Positions 15,093-24,332 of a stretch of 44,376 bases of DNA are shown here, one piece after another. The DNA comes from an uncultured Solirubrobacterales bacterium (GTDB lineage: Bacteria; Actinomycetota; Thermoleophilia; Solirubrobacterales; JACPNS01). The DNA is taken from the NCBI GenBank assembly GCA_937128795.1, contig CAKZMQ010000012.1, forward strand, positions 1 to 44,376. Reading direction: 5' to 3'. The notes under the pieces are model-generated. The model was given only the letters and a program-made list of their open reading frames with translations. It did not search any database and had not been told where the DNA came from. Both the position numbers and the translations under genes were made by a program. The stretch's first letter is position 1, and each line of letters starts with the position of its first letter.

Positions 15093-15794
15093 ATGTCACG
15101 CAAAGTAGTTACCGACGTTTATCATTTCATGGGCGGCGGCATCATCCCCGCGACGGTGGTCAGCAATGGCCCTTGGAAAAAGACCATTACCGGAGCCGCG
15201 CCGCCAACCTGCGCGTTGTCCGGCGGATCAGCCGTGCTGGCTCTAACGAGCGCCAGCCAAGTGCAGAATGTCTGCATGGACTTTGGCGATGCGCTCTGTT
15301 ACGACGTGGACGATTTGGTAGCCGCTCGCTTCTGGGTTCACACACCGGTTGCCATTGGCGACGATGTGACCGCTCGCTTTGGATTCGCTGGCGCACGCAA
15401 CGATGAGCCCGACGCGATTGCTCAATCGTTGTTCTTCGGTCTGGATGGCGACGCCAATCTGATCGTGGAAAGCGATGGATCGGCAGCCGCCAACGAAGTC
15501 GCCGCAACTGCGACGGGACAAGTGCTAGGCACGTCGGTCAAGCTGTGTGAATTCGACTTCAAGTCGGGCACGTTCATGCAAGCACCGCCAGCCGTATCGC
15601 TCGGCGGCAAGCATCAGATCATTGCCAGTGTGCAAGACGTGAACGGCTCGAAGCGACGCGTGGCCAGTGGCGTTCGATTGAACATGAGCGACTATGCCGG
15701 ATCGTTGCAACTGTACGCACAGATCCAAAAGACATCCGCTACTGATGTCGGCTCGCTGGGGATCAAGCGAATCGAAGTTGAACGCTACGAGTAA
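15093..15794 (+). CDS. Putative head decoration or accessory structural protein
   Basis: The 233-residue product lies directly after the capsid gene, where lambda has its decoration protein. It is beta-rich, with alternating hydrophobic strands (VSNGPWKKTITG, LVAARFWVHTPVAIGDDVTARFGFAG, AQSLFFGLDGDANLIVESDGS, GSLGIKRIEVERYE), and resembles a jelly-roll or Ig-like virion surface protein. No family is recognised with certainty. It stands as its own unit between two hairpins (15011-15034 and 15804-15835), suggesting separate, strong expression. Confidence 0.6.
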   Translation: MSRKVVTDVYHFMGGGIIPATVVSNGPWKKTITGAAPPTCALSGGSAVLALTSASQVQNVCMDFGDALCYDVDDLVAARFWVHTPVAIGDDVTARFGFAGARNDEPDAIAQSLFFGLDGDANLIVESDGSAAANEVAATATGQVLGTSVKLCEFDFKSGTFMQAPPAVSLGGKHQIIASVQDVNGSKRRVASGVRLNMSDYAGSLQLYAQIQKTSATDVGSLGIKRIEVERYE

Positions 15795-15803
15795 CGCGAT
15801 ATG

Positions 15804-15835
15804 CATTAGCCCTGCCACTAGTGGCAGGGCTAATG
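15804..15835. terminator. Perfect 32-base palindromic terminator
   Basis: CATTAGCCCTGCCACT followed at once by its exact reverse complement makes a 16-bp stem with no obligatory loop, then TTTCCTT. It is symmetric, so it could act on both strands. It starts 10 bases after the decoration-protein stop codon. Confidence 0.75.
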
Positions 15836-15872
15836 TTTCCTTCGGTATCCAGTCTCCAGCCCGCTGTCTGAC

Positions 15873-16235
15873 ATGGTCATCAACGCAAACTTCGCCGAGT
15901 TTCGATCACACGTATTAAAAACACGTGTGTTGGACAAGTCGTTGTTTGCGGAAGATGTAACGTGGAAGGTGCCGGAGCATGAGGACGTGACAGTCACGGC
16001 GCTGTGCGATCACAAAGACGAGATTGTCAACGATGGGCACAACGAAGTGCTGATTGAAACGCTACGCGTGGTCGTATCCAAAGACTCGTTGGAATGTGCT
16101 CCACATCGTGGGCACAAACTACGCCGTGCGGATGAAGATCGCGACTACCTATTTGTTTACAACGGACGACACGATGCCGACGCGTATCGTGTCGTCTTTG
16201 AACGCCGTCGCGTTCTCACGAACCGACTGACGTAA
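15873..16235 (+). CDS. Probable connector (head-completion) protein
   Basis: The 120-residue product starts MVINANFAEFRSHVLKTR and is charged, with strands such as VTVTALCDHKDEIV, VLIETLRVVVSKD and YLFVYNGRHDADAYRVVFERRR. The order capsid, decoration, then three 120-170-residue genes before the tail tube is the usual place for adaptor, stopper and tail-terminator proteins. A head-tail stopper-like barrel fits the last strand pair, but no family signature is clear. Confidence 0.5.
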   Translation: MVINANFAEFRSHVLKTRVLDKSLFAEDVTWKVPEHEDVTVTALCDHKDEIVNDGHNEVLIETLRVVVSKDSLECAPHRGHKLRRADEDRDYLFVYNGRHDADAYRVVFERRRVLTNRLT

Positions 16236-16248
16236 CGGAACACGCAGG

Positions 16249-16749
16249 ATGATTGACGAATGGCTGTTGGGTGTCGAAGAACTCTTAGTACGCACGCCGA
16301 ACGGCTTGGCTCGCTGGGGAGACACCTCGTACGACCAAGCCAAACTGCGGCGTGTGTTCTTCGAGTTGCTGACATCCGGCGACGATGTTGCCAAGCTGCG
16401 GCCGTTCTTCGTCATTCAAGAACATCAAGTTGCCTTTCAACGCGAAATGGAAACCGGCGAGGCGTTACAACCCGAGGGTGCCATCGAAGTTCTGTATACG
16501 GAGATGATGACCGATGTGAACGACGACAAGGCCAGCAAAGTCAGCTTCTCCAGCTTTGTTGGTGCGATGGTGACTTCCATCGGCGATCGGCAAGGAAAAC
16601 CGATCGCGGGCAACACACAAACCAGCTACGTGCCAATTTCCCGCATCGAGTTTTCACAACTGCCGGCGCGTGGTGCAGTGGCCAACGAAGATCCTGACGA
16701 ACCGGGCACGATCTACTTTTGGACCTCGTTCGTTCTGACAATCGGATAG
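16249..16749 (+). CDS. Probable head-tail connector protein
   Basis: The 166-residue product begins MIDEWLLGVEELLVRTPNGLARWG and includes a helical N-terminal part followed by strands (SKVSFSSFVGAMVTSIGDRQG, PISRIEFSQLPARG, GTIYFWTSFVLTIG). It begins 13 bases after the previous stop. No family is recognised by sequence; position points to the neck (tail terminator or adaptor). Confidence 0.5.
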   Translation: MIDEWLLGVEELLVRTPNGLARWGDTSYDQAKLRRVFFELLTSGDDVAKLRPFFVIQEHQVAFQREMETGEALQPEGAIEVLYTEMMTDVNDDKASKVSFSSFVGAMVTSIGDRQGKPIAGNTQTSYVPISRIEFSQLPARGAVANEDPDEPGTIYFWTSFVLTIG

Positions 16750-16760
16750 GGAGTTAGCTA

Positions 16761-17270
16761 GTGCGACTGTTTCTTGACATCACCGACGAGCAACCGCCCG
16801 ACGTATCAAAGCGTCGATTTCGCGAGTTCAGCCGCAACGGAATGTCGGCGATTGGCAAGCTGTGGGACAGCACGTTCAAGATGCTGCACTTCGTGGCTGG
16901 CGCGGCAGAACGCTACGGTTATCAGCGACGTAGCACGAAGTACCAAGAGGGCAAAGAACGCCGCGTCCGTGGCCGCTCGCGATCGATCAGCCCTGACGCG
17001 GCCAACGAACTGATCTTGACCGGTTCACTGCGTCGCGCTGCTCGCCAGAATCAACTACCTCGTGCCTTTCCCACTCGCGTCACGATCAACATTCCAACGC
17101 CACACTATGTCGCGATGCGACCACGCCGAGCGGGCATTCCCAATCTTGGCATGGAAATGACCAGCACACTGTTTGCTGAACGACGCGAGATGCAAGACGA
17201 ATACCATCGCGAAGTCGAAGAGGATCTGAACAACTACCGCTCGCCGCGCACCACGCGCATCGGAGCATAA
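16761..17270 (+). CDS. Probable neck/tail-completion protein
   Basis: GTG start at 16761 follows GGGAGTTAGCTA. The 169-residue product is strongly basic (AERYGYQRRSTKYQEGKERRVRGRSR) with a conserved-looking segment LILTGSLRRAARQNQLPRAF followed by beta-strands. This resembles HK97 gp10-like or Mu gp-like tail-completion proteins, in which a basic loop meets DNA or the tube; the match is by position and general character only. Confidence 0.5.
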   Translation: MRLFLDITDEQPPDVSKRRFREFSRNGMSAIGKLWDSTFKMLHFVAGAAERYGYQRRSTKYQEGKERRVRGRSRSISPDAANELILTGSLRRAARQNQLPRAFPTRVTINIPTPHYVAMRPRRAGIPNLGMEMTSTLFAERREMQDEYHREVEEDLNNYRSPRTTRIGA

Positions 17271-17271
17271 C

Positions 17272-17356
17272 CGTACGTCAGGCTTTCCAGCCTGACCAGT
17301 AAGCACGTCAGGCTGTCCAGCCTGACCAATAAGTACGTCAGGCTTTCCAGCCTGAC
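17272..17356. repeat. Three palindromic repeats at 30-bp period
   Basis: Three copies of (T/C)ACGTCAGGCT-NTCC-AGCCTGAC start near 17274, 17304 and 17334, separated by CAGTAAG and CAATAAG. Each can form a hairpin GTCAGGCT/AGCCTGAC with a 4-base loop. They fill the gap between the neck genes and the tail-tube gene and may end or attenuate transcription there. Confidence 0.85.
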
Positions 17357-17375
17357 ATAAAAGGGGCACGCACCA

Positions 17376-18308
17376 ATGGCAAACGAACTCTTCTACAGCT
17401 ACGGCGCACGCTTCGACGGCACGTATCTTGGCCAAGCCGATGATCAAAGCGTCGAAACCAATCTGTCCGATTTGATCTCGTATCAATCCGGCGACTATGC
17501 ACCGGGATACACGGGTGCCAAGTCCAGTGCGCCGGAATACAAGCTCGACACGATGGATGTCAGCTCGGTGTTCTCGCTGGTCAGTTCTGGAAATGGCGGC
17601 GTCGATGATATCGTTCGCGACTTCAGCGCCGGGAATGTCGATTGGCTGTACCGAGCGGCGGCGAATCGCAGCACGCGAGAAGCGGTCGCCACGCAGAAGC
17701 ATTACATCTATCGCATGATTCAGAATGCGATGTTTTATTGGGAGAGTTTTCGAGCCGATAGCAAGGGCGAAATCTCGCTTTCCACCAAGACAATCGCCAC
17801 GCTCAAGGGTGCAAACCCAGTCACCACGTTAATTCCGAATCAAGCATTGCCGACCGCTTCGGACGTTGCCAATCTGTACACGATGGGCAAAGTCGTCGTG
17901 AATGGTACGACGATCACCCGGCTGCAATCGATCAATTGGAACAACGGCGTCAAAATTGAAAACGAACTGGCGGACGGTGCTGAATCGCCAACGTTTGCCG
18001 GTATCGATGAAATCCGTCCGATTTGTCAGTTCGAAAGTCAAGACTTGGCCGCCGTCGGTGCTTTTGGTTTTGATGGCTTTCCGATCAGCAACAACTTCGA
18101 CGTGTATCTTCGGAAGCGCAAGATCGGAAAAATCAACTATCCCGATTCCGACACTGTCCACATCCGATTGCGTGCCACCGCTGGAACCGTCCTGTTCGGT
18201 CGTGTGTCTGGTGCCAAGGCTGCTGTCAATTGTCGGTGTCTGATGTCACGACCCGTCGGCGGCGGCAATGTGTTTGCGGTGACAACCGGCGTCGCCATTC
18301 CGAGTTAG
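17376..18308 (+). CDS. Probable major tail tube protein
   Basis: The 310-residue product is placed between the neck genes and the tape-measure region, where the tube protein is expected. It contains beta-rich segments (KVVVNGTTITRLQSINWNNGVKIENE, TVHIRLRATAGTVLFG) and no membrane segment or cysteine cluster. GGGG (17362-17365) lies 11-14 bases before ATG. The palindromic repeats directly upstream could set a separate expression level. Family assignment is by context; the protein is somewhat long for a tube subunit, so an extra surface domain is possible. Confidence 0.6.
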   Translation: MANELFYSYGARFDGTYLGQADDQSVETNLSDLISYQSGDYAPGYTGAKSSAPEYKLDTMDVSSVFSLVSSGNGGVDDIVRDFSAGNVDWLYRAAANRSTREAVATQKHYIYRMIQNAMFYWESFRADSKGEISLSTKTIATLKGANPVTTLIPNQALPTASDVANLYTMGKVVVNGTTITRLQSINWNNGVKIENELADGAESPTFAGIDEIRPICQFESQDLAAVGAFGFDGFPISNNFDVYLRKRKIGKINYPDSDTVHIRLRATAGTVLFGRVSGAKAAVNCRCLMSRPVGGGNVFAVTTGVAIPS

Positions 18309-18353
18309 CTCAGCCCGAACAAATCACAACCCGACTCGTAAGCGAGAACAACC

Positions 18354-18758
18354 ATGACCACAACGCAGAATCAATTATTTTGTGCCGCTATCATCAAGGC
18401 GACTGGCGAAAGCGAGGAACGCGCCACGCAAATTGTGTTGGCACTCACCAACGACGAGCGTCTACGTTTGTCACGGGGCGGCCTCAACCAACAAGGGTTG
18501 GTTGCCGCGATCGCAGCCAACGCTCGCGCCCGGCTGCCACGCGCCGAGAGGATTCAACAGCCTAGTGGCGATGCAGATCTTACCGCCACTTCTGACGATG
18601 AACGATCGACGGAAGCTAGTAGCGATCAGCAATCAGCAGTCAGCGATCAGCCCGTTGAGCAAACCAATGACGATGCGTCATCACCCACCGTCGACACTAA
18701 CGGTGATGAATCCACCGTCGAAACTGACGAGGCTCGAGACGACGCTTCCGGCTCCTAG
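18354..18758 (+). CDS. Putative tail assembly chaperone
   Basis: The 134-residue product has an ordered N-terminal half (QNQLFCAAIIKATGESEERA, LALTNDERLRLS, LVAAIAANARARLP) and an acidic disordered C-terminal half. The SSDQQSAVSDQ part of the latter is encoded by a GCGATCAGC-type repeat (18623-18659). Genes between tube and tape measure are usually chaperones expressed with a programmed frameshift; no slippery heptamer is seen. The next gene is in the same frame beyond a single TAG, noted separately. Confidence 0.45.
   Translation: MTTTQNQLFCAAIIKATGESEERATQIVLALTNDERLRLSRGGLNQQGLVAAIAANARARLPRAERIQQPSGDADLTATSDDERSTEASSDQQSAVSDQPVEQTNDDASSPTVDTNGDESTVETDEARDDASGS
18623..18659. repeat. GCGATCAGC-type repeat within a coding 3' part
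   Basis: GCGATCAGCAATCAGCAGTC and following bases match related stretches at 35032-35063 and 37945-37975. All three lie near the 3' end of genes and are translated as SDQ/SxQ-rich tails. Confidence 0.6.
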
Positions 18759-18806
18759 TCTCTTGTCTCTCGTCTCTTGACTCTCAACCCTTTGCGGAGC
18801 AACGAC

Positions 18807-19625
18807 GTGCCCGGCTTCATCTACTTTCTACCGCTCGACCAACGCCAACTCGTCGTCGACGATCGTCTCGACGCCAAGCAACTCGCCTGCCACGGCTTGC
18901 ACGATGTGTTGGACGATGTGTGTGACGTGCCTGGTGACTGTATCGTGACACCAGTCACCGCCGGACCTGACAACCAATCGGGATGTGTATTGTTTCCGCT
19001 CAGCCCCGGTGCTGACGTGCCAAAGATTCCTGGCTATGTTCCCGAATCACAGAAGTGGCGCAGGGCATCCCGGTATTGGATCGGCTACGAGGGTGAACCG
19101 CCCCGGCCCGAACACTTTGAGCGATCGTCGGTAGTGCCGGGCTACATCGTTCCCGATCGGTTTGGCCGCAGTTGGCACGTGCCATTGATTCGCGGACTAG
19201 ATCGTCCCTACGGCGCTCTCCCTTGCGATTACGAGTTCGGTGATGAGTTTTTGCCGTCGGAAGTGTTACGGGCTCGCTACCGGTCTCTGTGGCGTGATTC
19301 GGCCCGGATTTGGGATTGTTACAGCGAAACATCGACAGTCGCGGAAACATTCGTGGCACAGTTCGCCGCTCGGTGTCTGGCCATCAACTATCGTCTCGGC
19401 CCTGCCGAGATGAACTTCTTGGCCGAGCTGGGGCAACCGGTATTCGATCGCGAGAATGTGACCCGCCGCTTTGCGGGCAGTGCTATCGATGCGCCTGCAG
19501 TCGGCGAATACATCGAGCAAAAAAAAACGATTCCCTCCCTTCCGGTTCCCGGTGGGACAACTTCTTCGCATGGTACGCAGGTCGAAACACCAACTGGCGA
19601 CCAACCCGAGGGGAACTCCGACTAG
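18807..19625 (+). CDS. Hypothetical tail protein preceding the tape measure
   Basis: GTG 18807 is chosen because GGAG (18796-18799) is well spaced and the product then begins MPGFIYFLPLDQRQLV; the open frame reaches back to 18777 only through the repetitive TCTCTTGTCTC spacer. The ~272-residue protein has aromatic, proline-rich patches (RYWIGYEGEPPRPEHF) and a helical part (TVAETFVAQFAARCLAINYRLG). No family is recognised. Position suits a tail-assembly or chaperone-linked protein. Confidence 0.5.
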   Translation: MPGFIYFLPLDQRQLVVDDRLDAKQLACHGLHDVLDDVCDVPGDCIVTPVTAGPDNQSGCVLFPLSPGADVPKIPGYVPESQKWRRASRYWIGYEGEPPRPEHFERSSVVPGYIVPDRFGRSWHVPLIRGLDRPYGALPCDYEFGDEFLPSEVLRARYRSLWRDSARIWDCYSETSTVAETFVAQFAARCLAINYRLGPAEMNFLAELGQPVFDRENVTRRFAGSAIDAPAVGEYIEQKKTIPSLPVPGGTTSSHGTQVETPTGDQPEGNSD

Positions 19626-19705
19626 CCGCGTTGCTCGACAATGCCGAGCGTGACCGCTCGCCAGTCATCGTGCAGCAGATCCAACCCTAACTTCAGAAGT
19701 CCAAC

Positions 19706-21313
19706 ATGGCCGTAGTTTTCAAAGCCACCAGCGAGTTTGACGATGTCCTCAAGGACTATGACAAGCTTGCGCGCAAGGTCGTGGCGTTGGAGCAAAAGAA
19801 TAAGCAGCTCACTGATGGCGTGAAGAATCAAGGCAGCGGACTCAAGAGTACTTTTCAGGCTGGTTTGACGGGCATCAAGTCAATGGTGTCTGGATACGTT
19901 GGCTGGCAAGCGGCAATCACACTGGTCAATCAATCGCTGGCCGAACAGAATCGACTCAGCGAAGAATCCCGCCAAGTGCAAATGACGGCGGCGGATGCTC
20001 AAGCCGAAGTCATCAAGAACTTGGGGAACGTGTCGACCGACCACGCCAGCAAGTTTTTGACGGATATTCAAGGGATCAGCAAAACCGCCGGTGCGGAAAG
20101 CGTCGCGCCAGTGCTCGAAGCGGCGGCTTCAACGTTATCCGGCACGGGAGGCAACGAAGAACTTACGCAAAACATCTTGCGAGAAGCCGTTCCGTTGTTT
20201 CGCAACAAGCTCGACCAACTACCTGACTTCGCCGGTGCTGTCGGTGACTTGGCAACGATTGCCGGAGCCGAATCGCAAGAGGAGATTCGTCGCACGGTTG
20301 GCCTCGTACTGACCACACAATCACAAGCTCGCATCACGAGCCTGGATGCTTTCAAAAATGTAGCGCCGGCGTTGGCTGCGGTGGCGACCACAGACACCAG
20401 TGGCGACGAAATTGCAGCACTTCGGGAAGGCGGTGCATTGTTCGCAGCGATCGGTGGTGCGATCAAAGACCCGGAAGGTGCATTGACCAAAACTGCTACC
20501 TCCGAGTTTGCCACGTCGCTACAAGAGCTGTTGCCGGAAAACGACATACTGAACGTCGAGGGTGATGTGGTCCGAAAAGGCACCGGACTGAAGACGCTTG
20601 GAGAACGACTCGCACGCGTGCAAGGGGACGAAACGCTGCAACGCGAATTCATGCAGGGCAGTGATACGTTTCAGAAGGCATCGTTTCGCGGACCGATCAC
20701 ACCAGTCATTAGCGAGCTGATTAGCAACCCAGACTCGGAAGCAGCACAACGATTCAAGTCGGCATTTGCGACCGTGCAAGACGATCCAGCAATCGTCAAT
20801 CAGATGCTGGCAAACTTGGACGGAGCAACATCGCAGTTGTCTGGTGCCAACTTCAGCCGTCGTGCGATGGGAAATATCGAAGGCACGATGTTAACTGGCG
20901 ATCAGTCGAATCGAGCAATTGTTCGCAACATGGTCGGCAAGACGCTCGAACAAACTCGCACCAACTTTTTCGGGCACCTGGATGACCGCGCACAATTGGG
21001 AAGAATCGACGCGAGTTCCGATGAGGAACTTTTCTCGACCGCTGAGAGTTCGCTACGATTGCGTGCGCAGCAAATTCGTTCGGGCGGCGGTGGACTCGCT
21101 GGGGCCGGATTGCGAGCGGTTACAGGTGGTGCCATCAACATCAGTCGCGAAGACAACGAACTGACCGGTCAGGAGCAAGAACAGATTGCACTGATCAAGG
21201 AACAACTGGCGTTGTTGCGAGACATGAGAGAGGCGTCACAAAAGACCAACGAACACCTAGGGCAACTCACCACGTCCGCTGCTGGCGCGGCGGGCAATCG
21301 CGAAACACGATAG
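19706..21313 (+). CDS. Tape measure protein (short)
   Basis: The 535-residue product begins with a long coiled coil (FDDVLKDYDKLARKVVALEQKNKQL), then a hydrophobic helix region around GIKSMVSGYVGWQAAITLV and a long alanine-rich helical body, ending in another helix (QEQEQIALIKEQLALLRDMREA). This is the pattern of tape measure proteins, which set tail length and line the tube. At about 0.15 nm per residue it predicts a tail near 80 nm. The SGGGGLAGAGLRAVTGG stretch resembles TMP fusion-like loops. Confidence 0.7.
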   Translation: MAVVFKATSEFDDVLKDYDKLARKVVALEQKNKQLTDGVKNQGSGLKSTFQAGLTGIKSMVSGYVGWQAAITLVNQSLAEQNRLSEESRQVQMTAADAQAEVIKNLGNVSTDHASKFLTDIQGISKTAGAESVAPVLEAAASTLSGTGGNEELTQNILREAVPLFRNKLDQLPDFAGAVGDLATIAGAESQEEIRRTVGLVLTTQSQARITSLDAFKNVAPALAAVATTDTSGDEIAALREGGALFAAIGGAIKDPEGALTKTATSEFATSLQELLPENDILNVEGDVVRKGTGLKTLGERLARVQGDETLQREFMQGSDTFQKASFRGPITPVISELISNPDSEAAQRFKSAFATVQDDPAIVNQMLANLDGATSQLSGANFSRRAMGNIEGTMLTGDQSNRAIVRNMVGKTLEQTRTNFFGHLDDRAQLGRIDASSDEELFSTAESSLRLRAQQIRSGGGGLAGAGLRAVTGGAINISREDNELTGQEQEQIALIKEQLALLRDMREASQKTNEHLGQLTTSAAGAAGNRETR

Positions 21314-21314
21314 C

Positions 21315-21364
21315 GTACGTCAGGCTTTCCAGCCTGATACGTCAGCCTAGAAAGGCTTCACGTA
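21315..21364. repeat. Palindromic repeat pair in front of a tail gene
   Basis: One standard copy (CGTACGTCAGGCTTTCCAGCC...) is followed by a variant hairpin AGCCTAGAAAGGCT and ACGTAC. It fills the whole gap between the tape measure and the next gene, and overlaps its translation start region. Confidence 0.8.
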
Positions 21365-21368
21365 CAAC

Positions 21369-21758
21369 ATGTCCTCAATCGGCAATCACAACTTCGTCAA
21401 CATCGACCGCCGTCCACCAGGACCGCAGGAAGGTGTGCAGCTTGAATCTCAAGCGGGTGTCGATGGTGTGACGGCGTGGTTAGTCGGAAACGTCGGGCGC
21501 GTGTCGCAAATCGTCAGCTTTCGCGATTGCGTAAATCTGGCGGATGCGTTGACACACATGGCGAACTATGAAGCGATGTCGGCTCTTGGTCCGCAAGCCA
21601 TTTACTACGGCAGTACATTGCTACCGTTTGGCGTCAAGGTACTCGAAGTGGTGCCGCTCGAAGTCAAGCAGATTGTGCATGGCACCGGCGGCGTGTTGGG
21701 AAACAGCAAAGCCATCCTGCGGGCTCGCTGGACGGTGCTAACCTGGAAGGTGCCGTGA
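21369..21758 (+). CDS. Hypothetical minor tail protein
   Basis: The 129-residue product (MSSIGNHNFVNIDRRPPGPQ...) is a compact mixed fold with VSQIVSFRDCVNLADALTHMANYEAMSALG and a C-terminal strand pair (AILRARWTVLTWKVP). It lies after the tape measure, where distal tail proteins are found, and overlaps the next gene by TGATG. No family is recognised. Confidence 0.55.
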   Translation: MSSIGNHNFVNIDRRPPGPQEGVQLESQAGVDGVTAWLVGNVGRVSQIVSFRDCVNLADALTHMANYEAMSALGPQAIYYGSTLLPFGVKVLEVVPLEVKQIVHGTGGVLGNSKAILRARWTVLTWKVP

Positions 21759-22072
21759 TGACGAACCTGATCGAAAATCAATATGTCCGCGTTGCGTCGG
21801 CAGCGGCGGCGTTTGTTGTCATCGTCGGCTTTGTCGTTGCCGAAACAAGATGGAAGTCGCAAGTCCGACACGATATTGACGACGCCAGCAAAGAGCGTCA
21901 ACGCGAGTTTACCGAGATTCGCGCAGCGTTGGAGCAGATTGACGGCAAGATTGTCGGCAAGACTTCCAACGGTTGGCACCGCAACGACATGGCCGAATGG
22001 TGCTTGCGGGCCGAGCTGCAAAACCAAGACGCGAGCAAGCCGTGGAAGGCACCAGAAATTAAGTGGCAATAA
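21758..22072 (+). CDS. Single-span membrane protein with coiled coil
   Basis: ATG 21758 overlaps the preceding stop (TGATG), showing translational coupling. The 104-residue product has one membrane segment (~residues 12-28, VASAAAAFVVIVGFVVA) and then a charged coiled coil (SKERQREFTEIRAALEQIDGKI) and a W-rich end (NDMAEWCLRAELQN). Proteins with this pattern occur in tail operons of siphoviruses, sometimes annotated as holin- or spanin-like. A role at infection or lysis is possible; nothing decides. Confidence 0.55.
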   Translation: MTNLIENQYVRVASAAAAFVVIVGFVVAETRWKSQVRHDIDDASKERQREFTEIRAALEQIDGKIVGKTSNGWHRNDMAEWCLRAELQNQDASKPWKAPEIKWQ

Positions 22073-22073
22073 A

Positions 22074-24281
22074 GTGACATCGATCGTCTATCCCCACGCT
22101 TCATCCGCATCTACCGCGTCGATCGAAGTCCACACGCGCGACCTGTGGTCTGATCCGTGGACCGCACGGCCCGAACTGCAATGCACGAGCTGTACCTTCA
22201 CCGCTCAACCGTCGATGTCATCCGCGACATTCCGACATCGCTACGGTGTCAAATCCGATTGGAACGCGACCGGGACGAACACCCGCAACCGTTTGCAAAT
22301 CAATCCACGCTCCTATGTCCGAGTATCGATCACACCAACACCGGGAATGCCCGGTAACGATGTGATCTACTGGTATGGCATCTGGAAACACGCCACCGAC
22401 GAAGGGCTCGTGCAAGGCGTGCCAGCAATCGGCCTAGATGGTTTGCTCAGCTTCACGCGAGTCACCACGTCAACGTACGTCGATATGTTTGGCGGAATTC
22501 GTGACGCTGGACGAGGGTTAACATTTAACGCCGGTGGCAAGCCTAATCGCACAAGGGCGAAGCGACCGGTCAACGTGTCGACGTGTTACCTGTTCGAAGA
22601 AAATACCGAAGTGGCCGAGTATTGGTCGACTCGTGACATCGTTGAATATCTCATCGAAGCCAATCCGCCAACGGACAAGGACGACGATATTATTCTGACG
22701 TTCTCGCTGTTGAATCCGAGCGTGTTGCCTGACTACGATCGACCCGAAGTCAAATCGCACGAGCGCGATGTGTTGACCATCTTGCGGTCGCTGATTGCTC
22801 GCCATCGCTTGATTGGCTTTCACGTGTCAGCCATTGATGTACCAGCCAGCGGCGGCTTGCCAGCCGTAGCGGCGGCTTATGTGAAATGCTTCAGCTTCAC
22901 CGACACCGCAATCGCCATCACAGACGCCGACGGTGATACCATCGGTGCCATACCGGCAAATGCGACGGTGCTGGATCTCGATGTCAATCGTGACACGACG
23001 GCGTCGGCAAGTGTGTCGATCGACGCTCAGCATGTTGCCGACCGGATCACCGTGCTTGGTGATTACAGGATTTCGGTGTGCTCTATCAGCAAAGACGACG
23101 GCTCGCTAGAGGAAGGCTGGGACTTCGTCGACGTAACTCAGCACAAGCAGGCGGCGCGAGATGCTGCCGACTATCCGGCGGCTGAAGAGATTCGCGAACG
23201 AGAAAAAAGAAACAAGGACGCACGCGCAAGCGACAAGCTGAAGCACGTGTTTGCGGTGTTCAAGATTGCCAAGTGGTGGGAGCAAAAAGTACCGCCCGCT
23301 TCTGGATCAGGTCCGTCGAAGCCAATCGCGATCGATGATGATGACGCACAGTTTCGCATCATGCGGGAAAACTTGTATCCGCTTCGCGAGCTGCCGTTGC
23401 TTCGCGGATACGACTATGCGGCCGACATCGTCGCGGATAACGAGGCTGCGGACGTGGTTGGTCATCGCGGCGATAAGATCGGCGAGGCACCATTCGAACC
23501 GCTGCCATTGCTCGTGACAATCCGTGTGCCTGACTACCTTGATCGCGATGCCGACCCGGCGAAGTACGTCTACATCGACCAAGTCGGCAAGGTGGCAGAT
23601 CTGGAACTCGAAGAATTTCCCGGCGCTCTTGGCACGTACAAACCGCCTGTGGCCCGTAACTGGTCAGGCCGCGTCCGCGTCTTGCGAGACACCCCCGGAT
23701 TTGAGATTGATGTCGTGGGAGCGGAACAACATATCTTGGCCAAGACGGAATATGCAGGGCACGACGACGAATTGAAAGGCATGTGGGACTGGCGAGATAT
23801 GATTGCTACAGTCGCCTTTCAAGAGCTTCGAAGAACGCAAGTGGTGTGGCCGGAACAGTCCGCATCTGTCGGCGAGTTTCTGAACGAGATGGTGATCGAT
23901 GCTGGCGCCACATACAAGCTGATCTACATCACGCCTGACACCGTCGTCGGCATCGACGAGACAACGGGCGACTTGATTCGATCGAGCGGCGGCTATTTGC
24001 ACGACGATCGCAAATGGTTGAGGATCATTGCCCAACGTGCTTACGAGTGGTACAAGCAACCACGTTATGCGCTGAACATGTCGACCAGCTTTATTGATTC
24101 ACGACTTGGCATCGGTGCCTACATCAAAACCATGCGACGACTGGGCGACGTTCATCCCATTGATTCCTGCGTAACACAATTGACCTACGAATTTCCCGTT
24201 GTCCAGTCCGAAACACCACCACCACCAAAACTGTTTATGCGCACTGCCTTTGGCGAGCTGGACGCCGTTGGATTCGGCTAG
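22074..24281 (+). CDS. Large tail-tip (hub-like) protein
   Basis: I place the start at GTG 22074 (product begins VTSIVYPHASS), two bases after the preceding stop; an earlier in-frame extension overlaps another gene and has atypical composition. The ~735-residue protein opens with beta-rich sequence (ASIEVHTRDLWSDPW, CTFTAQPSMSSATFRHRYG) and continues with long mixed domains, including YKLIYITPDTVVGIDETTGDLI near the end. Size and place after the tape measure suit a tail hub or central tip protein that contacts the cell. No enzymatic motif is visible. Confidence 0.6.
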   Translation: MTSIVYPHASSASTASIEVHTRDLWSDPWTARPELQCTSCTFTAQPSMSSATFRHRYGVKSDWNATGTNTRNRLQINPRSYVRVSITPTPGMPGNDVIYWYGIWKHATDEGLVQGVPAIGLDGLLSFTRVTTSTYVDMFGGIRDAGRGLTFNAGGKPNRTRAKRPVNVSTCYLFEENTEVAEYWSTRDIVEYLIEANPPTDKDDDIILTFSLLNPSVLPDYDRPEVKSHERDVLTILRSLIARHRLIGFHVSAIDVPASGGLPAVAAAYVKCFSFTDTAIAITDADGDTIGAIPANATVLDLDVNRDTTASASVSIDAQHVADRITVLGDYRISVCSISKDDGSLEEGWDFVDVTQHKQAARDAADYPAAEEIREREKRNKDARASDKLKHVFAVFKIAKWWEQKVPPASGSGPSKPIAIDDDDAQFRIMRENLYPLRELPLLRGYDYAADIVADNEAADVVGHRGDKIGEAPFEPLPLLVTIRVPDYLDRDADPAKYVYIDQVGKVADLELEEFPGALGTYKPPVARNWSGRVRVLRDTPGFEIDVVGAEQHILAKTEYAGHDDELKGMWDWRDMIATVAFQELRRTQVVWPEQSASVGEFLNEMVIDAGATYKLIYITPDTVVGIDETTGDLIRSSGGYLHDDRKWLRIIAQRAYEWYKQPRYALNMSTSFIDSRLGIGAYIKTMRRLGDVHPIDSCVTQLTYEFPVVQSETPPPPKLFMRTAFGELDAVGFG

Positions 24282-24332
24282 TGGCCTTCCGTGCCGGCTC
24301 TTGTCTCTCGACCCTAGACTCTTGACTTCGTA

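Noticed and set aside
21783..22073. N-terminal extension of the tail hub gene
   Set aside because: It overlaps the membrane-protein gene entirely and is Arg/Ser-rich; GTG 22074 directly after the preceding stop is a better start.
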